DNA of 56,928 bases from Sedimentisphaerales bacterium (GCA_016926155.1 JAFGPC010000057.1:1-56928), one strand, 5' to 3'; positions 35,247 to 43,910 are shown, counted from the stretch's first letter. Notes: generated by a model from the letters alone, not told the origin. Made by a program: numbers and translations.

Positions 35247-36212
35247 ATGATGTCAACTGCACGTACATCCAGTCTGGGATCGCATTCCTCAGCGTTGCCT
35301 GATTATAGACGTCTGTTTCTGACAGCACTGTTTTGGGGAGGCACTTTTGTAGCGGGAAAGGTACTCGCTCAAGACTTGAACAGGCCTTATTCGGTTTCTT
35401 TTCTACGATTTTTTATCGCTGGAATCGTTCTGACATTATTCGTCTTTATACGACTGAACAAGCTGCCGTTGCCTTCTTTGCAGGAGTTTTCCGCCATCCT
35501 CTTGTTGAGTATAACCGGTGTAGCGGGGTACAATATCTGCTTCTTGAAGGGCTTGCAGACCGATCTTCCTGCCGCACGCGCTTCCATGATTGTCGCTACG
35601 TGTCCGGTCTTTATCGCGATCGGTTCGGCCGTCTTCTTCAACGAACGTCTGAACCTCCTTAAGATCTTTGGGATCCTCCTCTCGATCTGTGGCGCAACTG
35701 TGGTCATTTCCCGGGGGGATCCGAAATCGTTGTTCCTTGGACAGATCGGTATCGGTGAATTATTCATTCTGGGATGTGTTCTGTTCTGGACGATCTATTC
35801 CCTGACTGGCAAGACACTGATGCATTCAGTTTCGCCGCTGTTATTGGTGGCATATTCCGCAGTGATTGGGGCCGCTCTGCTATTTCCTTTTGCATTGTAC
35901 GAGGGGCTGATTCGCGATTTACAGTCCTATACTATCATGAACTGGATAGAAATCGGGTATCTGGCTTTACTCGGTACGGTTATCGGATTTGTATGGTACT
36001 ATCAAGGCGTTAAAAATATCGGACCCACGCGTGCCGGGTTGTTTATCAATTTTGTTCCGGTATGGGGTGTGATTTTATCGGTCTTGATTTTGGATGAAAT
36101 GTTCACCTGGTCCCTTCTGGCTGGAGGAGTCCTTGTTTTTGTCGGTGTTTGGTTGACAAACCGGCCGATACGAAACGTTTCCGATGCAAGTCCTGCAATA
36201 CCTGAATTCTAA
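35247..36212 (+). CDS. EamA-family drug/metabolite transporter
   Basis: A 321-residue inner-membrane protein with ten hydrophobic segments arranged as two EamA repeats (LFWGGTFVAGKVLAQDLNRPYSVSFLRF and, in the second half, LGTVIGFVWYYQGVKNIGPTRAGLFINFVPVWGVILSVLILDE). Such carriers export amino acids or other small metabolites. Two adjacent ATG codons (35247 and 35250) are possible starts; no ribosome site is seen, but TATACA ends nine bases before the first ATG, again suggesting a short leader. Confidence 0.85.
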   Translation: MMSTARTSSLGSHSSALPDYRRLFLTALFWGGTFVAGKVLAQDLNRPYSVSFLRFFIAGIVLTLFVFIRLNKLPLPSLQEFSAILLLSITGVAGYNICFLKGLQTDLPAARASMIVATCPVFIAIGSAVFFNERLNLLKIFGILLSICGATVVISRGDPKSLFLGQIGIGELFILGCVLFWTIYSLTGKTLMHSVSPLLLVAYSAVIGAALLFPFALYEGLIRDLQSYTIMNWIEIGYLALLGTVIGFVWYYQGVKNIGPTRAGLFINFVPVWGVILSVLILDEMFTWSLLAGGVLVFVGVWLTNRPIRNVSDASPAIPEF

Positions 36213-36243
36213 TTGATATCTTCTCGTTCAAAGACACTTATCG

Positions 36244-36272
36244 TTGCATTGGAAGTCGATTTCCTGTAGAAT
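36244..36272 (+). promoter_or_regulatory. Predicted promoter of the receiver-domain gene
   Basis: TTGCAT (36244-36249), 17 bases, TAGAAT (36267-36272). Leader of about 35 bases to the ATG at 36316. Confidence 0.55.
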
Positions 36273-36315
36273 TCCGAAAGAGTTAATAACAGGGACGGCA
36301 GGGCAGGAGCCTGAC

Positions 36316-36708
36316 ATGGGTAAACGAATTCCAATACTGATCATAGATGACGATGCGGATTTTCTCCAACTGGTCGAGTACAATTTGAAGCTGTTTGGTT
36401 ATCAGCCATTTTGTGCAACCAGCGGCCAGGAAGGCCTTCGGATTGCCCAGGAAAATGTACCGGAAGTAATCCTTCTAGATACTACTATGCCCGGTATGGA
36501 TGGTCTGGAGGTGCTCAGTGAACTGAAATTCAATGAGACAACCGCCAGTATCCCTGTTTTCATGCTGACAGCCAGAACAATGATCGGCGATATTGATCAG
36601 GCGTTTGATGTGGGGGCCGACGACTATATCACCAAACCTGTCGAATTAAGGTCTCTGGCCCGAGTCATACAGAGGAAAATGAAGAAGTTATCGGACCAAA
36701 AGAAGTAA
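36316..36708 (+). CDS. Stand-alone response-regulator receiver protein
   Basis: A 130-residue protein consisting only of a receiver domain: acidic pocket Asp11-Asp12, phospho-acceptor Asp55 (VILLDTTMPGMDG), switch Thr85 and Lys107 (DYITKPVE). No output domain follows, so like CheY or Spo0F it works through protein contact. CAGGAG precedes the ATG; an earlier in-frame start at 36244 falls inside the promoter. No histidine kinase gene is adjacent. Given the chemoreceptor at the window start a chemotaxis role is possible, but not shown. Confidence 0.9.
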   Translation: MGKRIPILIIDDDADFLQLVEYNLKLFGYQPFCATSGQEGLRIAQENVPEVILLDTTMPGMDGLEVLSELKFNETTASIPVFMLTARTMIGDIDQAFDVGADDYITKPVELRSLARVIQRKMKKLSDQKK

Positions 36709-36803
36709 AATCAGGTCTTTTCTCCGAATTTTCACCGAAATTTTTATTATTTCATAACTCCTTTTTATATAAATACTTACGCGAGACCCTTTTCTCTAGA
36801 GGC

Positions 36804-36832
36804 TTGATTTGAAAGGTCAGTTGTGATATAAT
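36804..36832 (+). promoter_or_regulatory. Strong promoter of the 31-residue peptide gene
   Basis: TTGATT (36804-36809), a 17-base spacer and a perfect TATAAT (36827-36832). Confidence 0.75.
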
Positions 36833-36896
36833 ACATCTGTAGTTGAGGGGTACGAAAATGGCTTCGGTAGCCGGGTGATATTTAGGAGATAGAACC

Positions 36897-36992
36897 ATGA
36901 AGGACTTCTACTACAAGTTCTGGGTTCCGTTTACGACAAGCAAGAAACGTATCCTGATCCTGGCCATTGCCAGCTATATCGCTTTGTGCTAA
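36897..36992 (+). CDS. 31-residue small membrane peptide
   Basis: A short frame coding for 31 residues: an aromatic and basic N-terminal half (KDFYYKFWVPFTTSKKR) followed by a hydrophobic helix (ILILAIASYIALC). It would insert with the basic face in the cytoplasm. Supporting expression: a strong promoter, AGGAGA seven to eight bases before the ATG, and a clean terminator 38 bases after the stop. A six-codon frame (ATG at 36858, MASVAG, stop) with GAGGGG before it lies in the leader and could act as an upstream peptide; a GGCT/AGCC hairpin overlaps it. I do not recognise the peptide. It could be a type I toxin-like or regulatory small protein. Confidence 0.65.
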   Translation: MKDFYYKFWVPFTTSKKRILILAIASYIALC

Positions 36993-37029
36993 GACAGGAC
37001 TGACGGAGTAATTTACAGAGCACCTTGAG

Positions 37030-37056
37030 CCGGTCCTATTGGGGACCGGTTTTTTT
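37030..37056 (+). terminator. Rho-independent terminator of the small-peptide gene
   Basis: CCGGTCC and GGACCGG form a seven-pair stem with a six-base loop, followed by seven T. Confidence 0.9.
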
Positions 37057-37123
37057 ATGCGCTGGCTTGGTATGAGATCATCCAGACGGGTACTTCAGAC
37101 TGGGAAAATCTGCTCCATGTGGT

Positions 37124-37576
37124 TTAGACCGCTATGTCGAGAATTTTAGGTTCAGCCAGTTTTTTATAATCAGCCAGACTCATGTGTACAGCTTGTTCAT
37201 GGGTGCCCGCCTGAAATATGATATGGTCATCCTTTTCCAGGCCTTTATCCATGATCGTTGGCAGGTCATAGAGTTTACCGAAAGGCGGCTCGGCACCCAG
37301 CTCACAGTCGGCGAAGATCCGGCTCATGTCTTTTTCATCGGCCAGATCGACGGATTTGGCGCCGATCTGCTTACTCAGTTTGGCCAGATCGATTTTGCCG
37401 GGCGCTGCCAGAACACACATCAGGTACTTGTCGTCGGCCTTGACAAGGACCGGCTTGGCGACAAAGCGTCCCGGTTCGTGTTCCACAGCCGCGACCTGCT
37501 GAGCGGTAAATACGGATGGATGCTCCGAGAGTTGATACGAAACGCCCGACTTCTTGAGAAATTCGATTACTTGCAT
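37124..37576 (-). CDS. YbaK/EbsC-type aminoacyl-tRNA deacylase
   Basis: A 150-residue cytoplasmic protein of the YbaK/ProXp family, which clears mischarged tRNAs (for example Ala- or Cys-tRNAPro). Family features: YQLSEHPSVFTAQQVAAVEH near the N-terminus, FVAKPVLVKADDKYLMCVLAA with the catalytic-type lysine, and GAEPPFGKLYDLPTIMD near the C-terminus. GGGAGG lies before the ATG. The exact tRNA substrate cannot be told. Confidence 0.9.
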   Translation of the reverse strand: MQVIEFLKKSGVSYQLSEHPSVFTAQQVAAVEHEPGRFVAKPVLVKADDKYLMCVLAAPGKIDLAKLSKQIGAKSVDLADEKDMSRIFADCELGAEPPFGKLYDLPTIMDKGLEKDDHIIFQAGTHEQAVHMSLADYKKLAEPKILDIAV

Positions 37577-37682
37577 ATTCCGTTCCTCCCAAAAAGTGAT
37601 GACACTTCAGACTTGCTTCCATTGAACCAATCCCTCTGTCCAAAGCAAGAAAAAAATTGATAATGGTCAAACGGAATTACTT

Positions 37683-38531
37683 TTACCTGGCTATTTCCTT
37701 ACGGAGCCATTCGAGGCTTTGCTCCACCTTTCCCGGTGCCGCCTCGCACTCAATGGACAGGACACCGTCCCAATCAGTATCCTTGAGCAGCTCGATACAG
37801 CCGGCGATGTTCTCGGCATTCACACCCTCACCGATAGCGACCATCGAGCAGGCAATTCCTGTTTCACCGCCTCGCGCTGCCCGGGCCAGGTCTTCGCTGA
37901 CATCCTTAATATGGCAGTGAGACAGCTTGTCCCGAAAACGGCGTAGAAATGCAACAGGATCCTGCCCCGCGATAAACGTATTGCCAGTGTCCAGGTTCAG
38001 GCGAAGGTAGGGCGAGTCGAACATACTAAGGATTCGTTCCATGGTGTCGGGATTGGTGGTATACGGCCCGTGCGGCTCGACGTTGATGATGATGTCATAT
38101 CGCTGGGCCCATTCGAGAACGACCCGGTAGTACTGTTTGATCAGGGCCATGACTTCCTCATCGGTATAACCTTCTGGCTTGCGACCGCCATCGGTTGTAT
38201 CGACGCACGGACAATCCAGAGCTGCTGCGAACTGTATAGCACGAATCGTATAGCCGATCCCGCGGTGCTGGCCTTCCGGGCAGGACATCGGATAGGCCGC
38301 ATCGAGCTGGGAGACCTTCAAACCAAGAGTGTCCAGATATGACTTGAGCTTGAGCGGATCGGAATGCAGGGGGATATGCGGATTGTATCCAAGGGCCTGA
38401 ATGAAGTAATCCCCGTCGATGGTACCAAACTCGACGTATTCTATGTCATAATCGACGGCAAACTGACAGGGAACCTCGTAAGAGGCATCGAAATGCCGCC
38501 AGTTATCCACATGCATTCCCAGTTTGAGCAT
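37683..38531 (-). CDS. Sugar phosphate isomerase/epimerase-like TIM-barrel protein
   Basis: A 282-residue protein of the xylose-isomerase-like (AP endonuclease 2) TIM-barrel family. Likely metal ligands are the Glu in NVEPHGPYT, Asp in NLDTGN, His in LSHCHIKDV and Glu in SIECEAAPG. Members act as sugar or inositol isomerases, epimerases and dehydratases; planctomycetes carry many copies. GGAGG supports the ATG at 38531 over a start five codons upstream. Monocistronic. Substrate unknown. Confidence 0.85.
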   Translation of the reverse strand: MLKLGMHVDNWRHFDASYEVPCQFAVDYDIEYVEFGTIDGDYFIQALGYNPHIPLHSDPLKLKSYLDTLGLKVSQLDAAYPMSCPEGQHRGIGYTIRAIQFAAALDCPCVDTTDGGRKPEGYTDEEVMALIKQYYRVVLEWAQRYDIIINVEPHGPYTTNPDTMERILSMFDSPYLRLNLDTGNTFIAGQDPVAFLRRFRDKLSHCHIKDVSEDLARAARGGETGIACSMVAIGEGVNAENIAGCIELLKDTDWDGVLSIECEAAPGKVEQSLEWLRKEIAR

Positions 38532-38657
38532 GATTGTTCCTCCCATTGGTTTTTACTATACCTTTTCAAGAATAATTCTACTGTCTATATTTCACGATGC
38601 AAGAGACGAATGGAAAAGGAAACGTCTTTTGCGTCCGTCTGGTTTTGGACTTTGCGA

Positions 38658-38685
38658 TTTACAGCAAGGGCACAAGGAGTATAAT
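38658..38685 (+). promoter_or_regulatory. Predicted promoter of lptB-def-fmt
   Basis: TTTACA (38658-38663), 16 bases and a perfect TATAAT (38680-38685), giving a leader of about 30 bases before the lptB GTG start. Confidence 0.65.
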
Positions 38686-38720
38686 GCGGCGATGGAATGG
38701 ATTCAGAAGGAGCATGATCC

Positions 38721-39464
38721 GTGGATATGACTCTATTAGAAACGCGGGGCCTGGTCAAGCGATACTCCGGCCGAACAGTTGTCAATGAGGTGAGTATTCG
38801 TGTCGAACAGCGCAGCATAGTTGGTCTTCTGGGGCGAAATGGAGCCGGAAAGACCACGACATTTCGCATGGTCATCGGGATGATTGTTCCCGACGGCGGC
38901 AGTGTGATTTTCGAGGGGACCGAAATCACACGGCTCCCGATGTTCAAACGAGCCCGGTTGGGTATGGGCTATCTGTCACAGGAACCTAGTGTCTTTCAGC
39001 GGCTCAGCGTACGAGACAACCTGCGGGCGATTCTGGAGACGATGTCGATCACCTCGGCCGAAAGGAAACGCAGGGCCGATGAGCTGATCGAGCGATTTGG
39101 GTTGCGGGAGGTCTATAAGAGCCAGGCCCGGTTTTTATCCGGCGGAGAGCGCCGCAAGCTGGAAATCGCCCGGGCGATGGTAACCAATCCGTCGCTGATC
39201 CTTCTGGATGAGCCATTCAGCGGGGTCGATCCGATCGCCGTCGAGGAATTGCAGGTCGAGATTCGCCGTCTGGTGGCCTCGGGCGTGAGCATCCTGATTA
39301 CCGATCATAATGTCGAACGGACACTGGAGGTCTCGGATCGGGCGTATATCATTGACCACGGCAAGGTTATCGCTTCAGGACCGCCGCGGGACATTATTCA
39401 GGATGAACTGGTCAAGCGAAGCTATCTGGGCAGCACCTTCCGTGGTGATGAATTCGACGACTAG
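38721..39464 (+). CDS. lptB: LPS export ABC transporter ATP-binding protein
   Basis: A 247-residue ATPase that powers LPS extraction from the inner membrane by LptFG. Walker A GRNGAGKTTTFRM, Q-loop YLSQEPSVFQRLSV, signature LSGGERRKLEIARA, Walker B LILLDEPFSGVDPIAVEE and H-loop ITDHNVERTL match LptB rather than amino-acid ATPases. AAGGAG precedes a GTG start. It implies an LPS-bearing outer membrane. Unlike in proteobacteria, lptA and rpoN are not adjacent; def and fmt follow instead. Confidence 0.92.
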   Translation: MDMTLLETRGLVKRYSGRTVVNEVSIRVEQRSIVGLLGRNGAGKTTTFRMVIGMIVPDGGSVIFEGTEITRLPMFKRARLGMGYLSQEPSVFQRLSVRDNLRAILETMSITSAERKRRADELIERFGLREVYKSQARFLSGGERRKLEIARAMVTNPSLILLDEPFSGVDPIAVEELQVEIRRLVASGVSILITDHNVERTLEVSDRAYIIDHGKVIASGPPRDIIQDELVKRSYLGSTFRGDEFDD

Positions 39465-39492
39465 GACAAAAAATGGATGAGAGGTAGAATCG

Positions 39493-40017
39493 ATGACTGA
39501 GTTGGATGTAAGCAGGTGTAAGTTGACTAAATATCCCACTCCCGTTCTGATGGCGCCTACTGAGCCGATTAAAACTATCGACGGCAAGATATGTGATCTG
39601 GCAGAACGAATGATCGATATTATGATCCGATCCGGCGGTGTAGGACTGGCCGGCCCCCAAGCGGGAGTAAACCTGCAGATCTTCGTCGTATCCGTCAATG
39701 GAACAAAAGAAAACGCCAAAGTTTATATCAATCCTGAAATCGAGGTGTCCGGTGGATTAGAAGGGTATGAGGAAGGGTGCTTGTCGTTGCCGGGAGTCTA
39801 TGCGAAGATTAAACGACATAAAAAATGCACAGTGACAGCAATGGATCTGGATGGAAATCAGTTTACTGAAACAGGGGAAGGATTACTGGCCCGCGCATTT
39901 CAGCACGAGTACGATCACCTGCAGGGTCGTATGATCAAGGACCGTATGGGCCGAGTCCAGCAGATCGCAGCTCGTCGCCGCCTTAGAGAGCTGGAAGAGC
40001 AGTACGAAAACAAGTAG
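39493..40017 (+). CDS. def: Peptide deformylase
   Basis: A 174-residue metalloenzyme removing the formyl group from nascent proteins. The three motifs are present: GVGLAGPQ (49-56), EGCLS with metal ligand Cys96, and QHEYDH with His138, Glu139 and His142. It lies 28 bases after lptB and is followed by fmt, which makes the formyl-Met-tRNA that starts the cycle. Confidence 0.96.
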   Translation: MTELDVSRCKLTKYPTPVLMAPTEPIKTIDGKICDLAERMIDIMIRSGGVGLAGPQAGVNLQIFVVSVNGTKENAKVYINPEIEVSGGLEGYEEGCLSLPGVYAKIKRHKKCTVTAMDLDGNQFTETGEGLLARAFQHEYDHLQGRMIKDRMGRVQQIAARRRLRELEEQYENK

Positions 40018-40064
40018 TCGTGCATTCCAAAAGAGGCCCTTACAGGCCTAGATGGAGGATTCCG

Positions 40065-41018
40065 TTGCGAATCGTTTACTTTGGCTCAAGTGAATTTGGG
40101 ATTCCTTCCTTGGATGCGCTGGTCGAAAGCGGCAAAGAAATTGTGCATCTTTTTACTCAACCGGCGCATCGAGCCGGCCGAGGCCGCCTGCCCCGTCCTA
40201 CGCCGGTGTCTGTCTGGGCTGACGACCACAGATTGGATTGTACGGAAACAGGAGATATCAATGCGTCTGTAATGATCGAGAAGATCGCCGCATTGAAGGC
40301 CGATCTGCTGGTCGTGATTGCATTTGGGCAGAAGATCGGCAATGCTGTGCTCAACCTCTTCGACAAGGGAGCGATCAATGTGCATGCGTCATTGTTGCCG
40401 GAATATCGCGGGGCCGCTCCGATCAATTGGGCGATCATCGATGGAAAGACCGAAACGGGAATCAGCATCATTACTGTAGCCCGGCGGATGGATGCCGGGG
40501 ATATTCTGGCACAGGCCAAATGTTCGATTGAGCCCGAGGATACTGCCGAGACCCTGCATGACAAGCTTGCCTATCTGTCCCCACTGACACTTTTAGAGAC
40601 GGTGGACCGGATTGCGGCAGGTACGGCAACCTATATCCCACAGGATGAATCCAGGGTTAGTATTGCCAAGAAACTGAAGAAGAGTGATGGATTTATTACA
40701 TTTTCCGAGCCTGCGCAGGTTTTAGTGAACAAAATCAGAGGCCTCTGGCCCTGGCCCGGCGTACACGCCGACTTTGTCGCGGGGCGAACAGGAAAGTGTT
40801 ACCCCGTCATTTTTGTCAAGGGACAGATCGTTTCCAATGATGATAATCCAGGCACGTATGGCAAACTGGATGAAAATCTGAATATTATTTGCGGGAAAGA
40901 CCGTCTTAAAATCCTTGAGTTGAAGCCGGCCGGGAAGAATCGGATGAACTTTGGCGCCTTCGTCCGAGGTCGTAATGTCCTGCCCGGCGATGTTTTTTTA
41001 CCTGTCCAATCTAAGTAA
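40065..41018 (+). CDS. fmt: Methionyl-tRNA formyltransferase
   Basis: A 317-residue enzyme formylating initiator Met-tRNA with 10-formyl-THF. The catalytic triad corresponds to Asn105, His107 (INVHASLLPEYRGAAPINWAI) and Asp143 (RMDAGDIL). A C-terminal OB-like tRNA-binding domain follows. A TTG start is chosen: GGAGG lies five bases before it and it gives the family N-terminus (RIVYFGSSEFG); a GTG start 15 codons earlier would add a basic stretch foreign to the family. In E. coli SLLP is followed by RWRG; here it is EYRG. Confidence 0.95.
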   Translation: MRIVYFGSSEFGIPSLDALVESGKEIVHLFTQPAHRAGRGRLPRPTPVSVWADDHRLDCTETGDINASVMIEKIAALKADLLVVIAFGQKIGNAVLNLFDKGAINVHASLLPEYRGAAPINWAIIDGKTETGISIITVARRMDAGDILAQAKCSIEPEDTAETLHDKLAYLSPLTLLETVDRIAAGTATYIPQDESRVSIAKKLKKSDGFITFSEPAQVLVNKIRGLWPWPGVHADFVAGRTGKCYPVIFVKGQIVSNDDNPGTYGKLDENLNIICGKDRLKILELKPAGKNRMNFGAFVRGRNVLPGDVFLPVQSK

Positions 41019-41052
41019 TTCCTCACGGATCTCCATTTTATAGAGAGTAAAA

Positions 41053-41074
41053 TACATGACATGTTGGTCATGTA
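41053..41074 (+). terminator. Hairpin downstream of fmt
   Basis: TACATGAC and GTCATGTA form a perfect eight-pair stem with a six-base loop. The tail is not T-rich, so termination here is uncertain. Confidence 0.35.
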
Positions 41075-41145
41075 AAGTCCTTCTTAGCCTCGATCTGCTT
41101 CTTGGAATCAATGTGTAATTTGTGGTTATTGGATTTGAGTAAAAG

Positions 41146-41187
41146 ATAAAAAAAAAGACCGCTTTACCAGATGGACTGATAAAGCGG
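41146..41187 (-). terminator. Rho-independent terminator of the peptidyl-prolyl isomerase gene
   Basis: On the minus strand CCGCTTTA and TAAAGCGG pair around a 13-base loop and run into a long T tract. Confidence 0.9.
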
Positions 41188-41209
41188 CCGCAGTATTATT
41201 TTTAGTTAA

Positions 41210-42463
41210 TCAATTAGTGCCACTTTTAACGGGCACGTCTTCCGTTTTCGGCTTAACAGGAACTTGTTGCGATTGTGGCTGCAGGGCCTGCTTGATTTCC
41301 TCGGCATATTCGATCTTGGCGTTCTTCTTCAATTCATTACGATATTCATCCCAGAAACGCTGCCGCTGCTGTTTCTGAAGATATTCCATAATCTGATTTT
41401 TTTCCTCTTCAAAACTGCGGATCTTGGCTTCCTTGCGGTCGGTTACCTTGATAATATGATACCCGAACTTGGTCTCGACGATATCGCTGACATCGCCCAC
41501 CTTCATTTGAAAAGCCGCGTCGGAAAACTCCGGCACCATCCGCTCCTTCGTGAAAAAGTCCAGATCGCCGCCCCGCGCACTGGAGGGACAATCAGAATTT
41601 TCTTTGGCCAGTGTCGCAAAATCTTCACCGGCTTTGACCTTGGCCAGGATCTCTTCAATACGACCGCGAGCCTGAGCCTTGCCCGCCTCATCCAGATTCT
41701 CGGTCTTAATCAGGATATGACTGGCCCGGACCTGTTCACCCTCTTGAAAGGCCTGTTGGTTTTCATCGTAAAACTTCTTGGCGGCGGCCTCATCAATCGG
41801 CTCGGATTTGCCTTGCATATACTCGGTTAGTAGTTTTTCCAGACCCATGTTCATTTTAATCTGGCCACGGAATTCGTCCATCGTTCCCCCTTGTTGCTCC
41901 ACCGCCTTTTTAGCATCATCCAAACTCATGTTGCGGGCGGAAAGCATAGTCGTAAGCTGCTCGTCGATCTGTTCGTCGGTAATGATTATATTTTTGGATT
42001 TGAGCGTTTCTTCTACAAGTATTTGTACGACCAATCCCTCCACCACTTGTGGTCGGATACGTCCTTTCATGTTGTCAAACGCCTGTGGAGGCAGGGAAGC
42101 ACCCATCGGACCCAGTTGGGCGATTTGCTGTTTAATCATCATTTCAACGCGTGGCTCGGTTTCTGCGCCTTTGATCTTGATTCCATTGACGATGGCAAAC
42201 ACCTTGCCCGGATCCACAACAATCGGTTGAGGGGTTGTGGGCGCAGGGGAGGGTGCAGCGACGGGAGGATTTGCAGGCTTTTCCATGGATTGGATCGGTT
42301 CAACGGTTTTGGGTTGTGCCGGCTTGATGGGTTTGGTCTGTGGAGGACTTTTCTGGACTGGTTCAGCGACCTTCTTCTTGTCGCCCTCGCTTTTGCCCAG
42401 ACCGAATACCAGGCCGACACCCACTGCCAGTATAATCAACAGCCCTAAAATACGAATTTTCAT
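41210..42463 (-). CDS. Periplasmic peptidyl-prolyl isomerase (SurA/PpiC-like parvulin)
   Basis: A 417-residue exported foldase. Residues 1-22 are a signal peptide or membrane anchor (MKIRILGLLIILAVGVGLVFG), residues 25-85 a Pro-Lys-rich linker, 86-235 a SurA-N-like chaperone helix bundle, and 240-345 a parvulin domain (VRASHILIKTENL, FATLAKENSDCPSSARGGDLDFF, GYHIIKVTDRK). A charged tail follows. It should assist outer-membrane or secreted protein folding. AAAGGA precedes the ATG. Confidence 0.9.
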   Translation of the reverse strand: MKIRILGLLIILAVGVGLVFGLGKSEGDKKKVAEPVQKSPPQTKPIKPAQPKTVEPIQSMEKPANPPVAAPSPAPTTPQPIVVDPGKVFAIVNGIKIKGAETEPRVEMMIKQQIAQLGPMGASLPPQAFDNMKGRIRPQVVEGLVVQILVEETLKSKNIIITDEQIDEQLTTMLSARNMSLDDAKKAVEQQGGTMDEFRGQIKMNMGLEKLLTEYMQGKSEPIDEAAAKKFYDENQQAFQEGEQVRASHILIKTENLDEAGKAQARGRIEEILAKVKAGEDFATLAKENSDCPSSARGGDLDFFTKERMVPEFSDAAFQMKVGDVSDIVETKFGYHIIKVTDRKEAKIRSFEEEKNQIMEYLQKQQRQRFWDEYRNELKKNAKIEYAEEIKQALQPQSQQVPVKPKTEDVPVKSGTN

Positions 42464-42520
42464 GGATAATCCTTTCGTTGACGTAAAGAACTAGCGATTT
42501 ACAATGAGCACAAACTATTA

Positions 42521-42549
42521 AGTATCTCACAATACGATTGGAAAGTCAA
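42521..42549 (-). promoter_or_regulatory. Predicted promoter of the peptidyl-prolyl isomerase gene
   Basis: On the minus strand TTGACT (42549-42544), 17 bases and GATACT (42526-42521). Leader of about 50 bases. Confidence 0.55.
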
Positions 42550-42573
42550 AGAATTTGTCTTTTTTAGGAGATC

Positions 42574-42601
42574 TTGCTTTTTTCCATGGAAAAGGCATAA
42601 T
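42574..42601 (+). promoter_or_regulatory. Promoter with a palindromic operator candidate in its spacer
   Basis: TTGCTT (42574-42579) and CATAAT (42596-42601) are 16 bases apart. The first 14 spacer bases form a perfect palindrome, TTTTCCATGGAAAA (42580-42593). A dimeric repressor bound there would block RNA polymerase. The leader also has a small GAAC/GTTC inverted repeat. Confidence 0.5.
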
Positions 42602-42658
42602 AGAACAACAATGTTCTCCTTAATCAGGACAAAAACGATTTTGTTGTGGAGGCAAACC

Positions 42659-43642
42659 ATGACTATCCCGTTCAATCGTCGCAAATTCATGCAAAAGACT
42701 TTGATTTCCTCAGCCGGCGCCCTGTCTATTCCCGTGGTCGCCTCAGCGGCCCATGACAAGGTGACGCCAAATCCAATCGGAAAAGATGCATTTGGCTCAA
42801 AAGCCTCTCTTCCGACGGGAAAAGTCGGGAAAATGACGGTCAGCCGATTACTCCTGGGGGGTAATTTACTGACCCATTTCACCCACAGTCGTGATTTACA
42901 GTATGTCTACAGCCTGGCAGCAAAGTATAACACGCCTGAAAAGATACTCGAAACCCTTGCGACTGCCGAAGAGCACGGCATCAATACCCTCGTGATTCAT
43001 ACTGTTCCATGGGCATTGGGGATTCTGCAACAGCACCGGAAACGGGGCGGTAAGATGCAGTGGATCATCTGCTCAACGGCCGAGATAGACGACAAGATGG
43101 ACATATACAAACGAAGCGTACAAGAGATGATTGATATAGGTGTCGATGCGGTTTATGTTTGGGGTGTTCGTGCCGATGGCCTGGCATCGCAGGGCCGGGT
43201 GGACCTGATCGCTCGCGCGGTCGAATTGGCAAAACAACAGGGTGTACCGTCCGGTGTGGGGGCGCACGATATCAATGTGATCATCCAGAGTGAGCAGAAC
43301 CATGTCGATGCCGATTTCTACATTAAAACCCTGCATCATCACAATTATCCAACCGGTCCCCGTGTGGATGAAATTAAGGATGCTACCGCGGAGATTCCCG
43401 GATATTGGTGTAATGATCCGCAGATGGTTATTGATGTCATGAAAGATGTTAAACGGCCATGGATTGCATTCAAGGTGATGGCTGCCGGAGCCATTCCGCC
43501 GGCCGATGCTTTCCGTTACGCTTTTGTCAATGGGGCTGACCATGTGCTGGCGGGTATGTTTGATTTTGAAATCGCCTCGGATATCCAGATTGCAAAGCAG
43601 ACTTTGGCTAGTTTGAAACGCACTCGATCCTGGTATAGTTAA
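42659..43642 (+). CDS. Tat-exported aldo/keto reductase-like protein
   Basis: A 327-residue protein with a twin-arginine signal (NRRKFMQKTLISSAGALSIP, cleavage after ASA near residue 30). The mature part looks like an aldo/keto reductase-type TIM barrel: MTVSRLLLGGNLLTHF, EKILETLATAEEHGINTLVIH, GVDAVYVWGVRAD, and FVNGADHVLAGMFDFEIASDIQ. The usual Asp-Tyr-Lys-His tetrad is not obvious, so it may not be a reductase. GGAGG supports the ATG at 42659 over an in-frame start at 42611. Such Tat-exported barrels are frequent in planctomycetes and their function is not known. Confidence 0.75.
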   Translation: MTIPFNRRKFMQKTLISSAGALSIPVVASAAHDKVTPNPIGKDAFGSKASLPTGKVGKMTVSRLLLGGNLLTHFTHSRDLQYVYSLAAKYNTPEKILETLATAEEHGINTLVIHTVPWALGILQQHRKRGGKMQWIICSTAEIDDKMDIYKRSVQEMIDIGVDAVYVWGVRADGLASQGRVDLIARAVELAKQQGVPSGVGAHDINVIIQSEQNHVDADFYIKTLHHHNYPTGPRVDEIKDATAEIPGYWCNDPQMVIDVMKDVKRPWIAFKVMAAGAIPPADAFRYAFVNGADHVLAGMFDFEIASDIQIAKQTLASLKRTRSWYS

Positions 43643-43893
43643 TTTTTTTAAAAAATATGAAAAAAAATCGTATTCTCCGATAAAAACCATTTCGGCAAAG
43701 TTACCAAGATACCATTTCTTCACTTTGCACTTCTGAAGGGAGTTGTGAAGCGTAAATTTACAAATCTCATTGTCAGTATCGCTGCCGCCGAATTGTAACT
43801 AAAAGCGCCATACCCAGGTTCCTCCTGTCAGAAAAAAGAGATTCAAGAAAAACAGCAAACCGGGACGATCTGCACGAGGAAGATATATGGGGG
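43643..43893. other. AT-rich intergenic stretch
   Basis: About 250 bases after the aldo/keto reductase-like gene. No convincing gene, promoter or terminator was seen, apart from a TTTTTTAAAAAA palindrome just after the stop codon. Confidence 0.4.
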
Positions 43894-43899
43894 TATAAT
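43894..43899 (+). promoter_or_regulatory. Perfect -10 box before the 64-residue frame
   Basis: TATAAT at 43894-43899. The -35 region (TGCACG) is poor. Transcription would begin about five bases before the ATG at 43911. Confidence 0.4.
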
Positions 43900-43910
43900 T
43901 TTATGGAAAC

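Noticed and set aside
35023-35328. 101-codon minus-strand frame overlapping the eamA start
   Set aside because: It overlaps the 5' end of a clear transporter gene on the other strand, has no ribosome site and no recognisable motif; its downstream half is in an AT-rich gap where long frames arise by chance.
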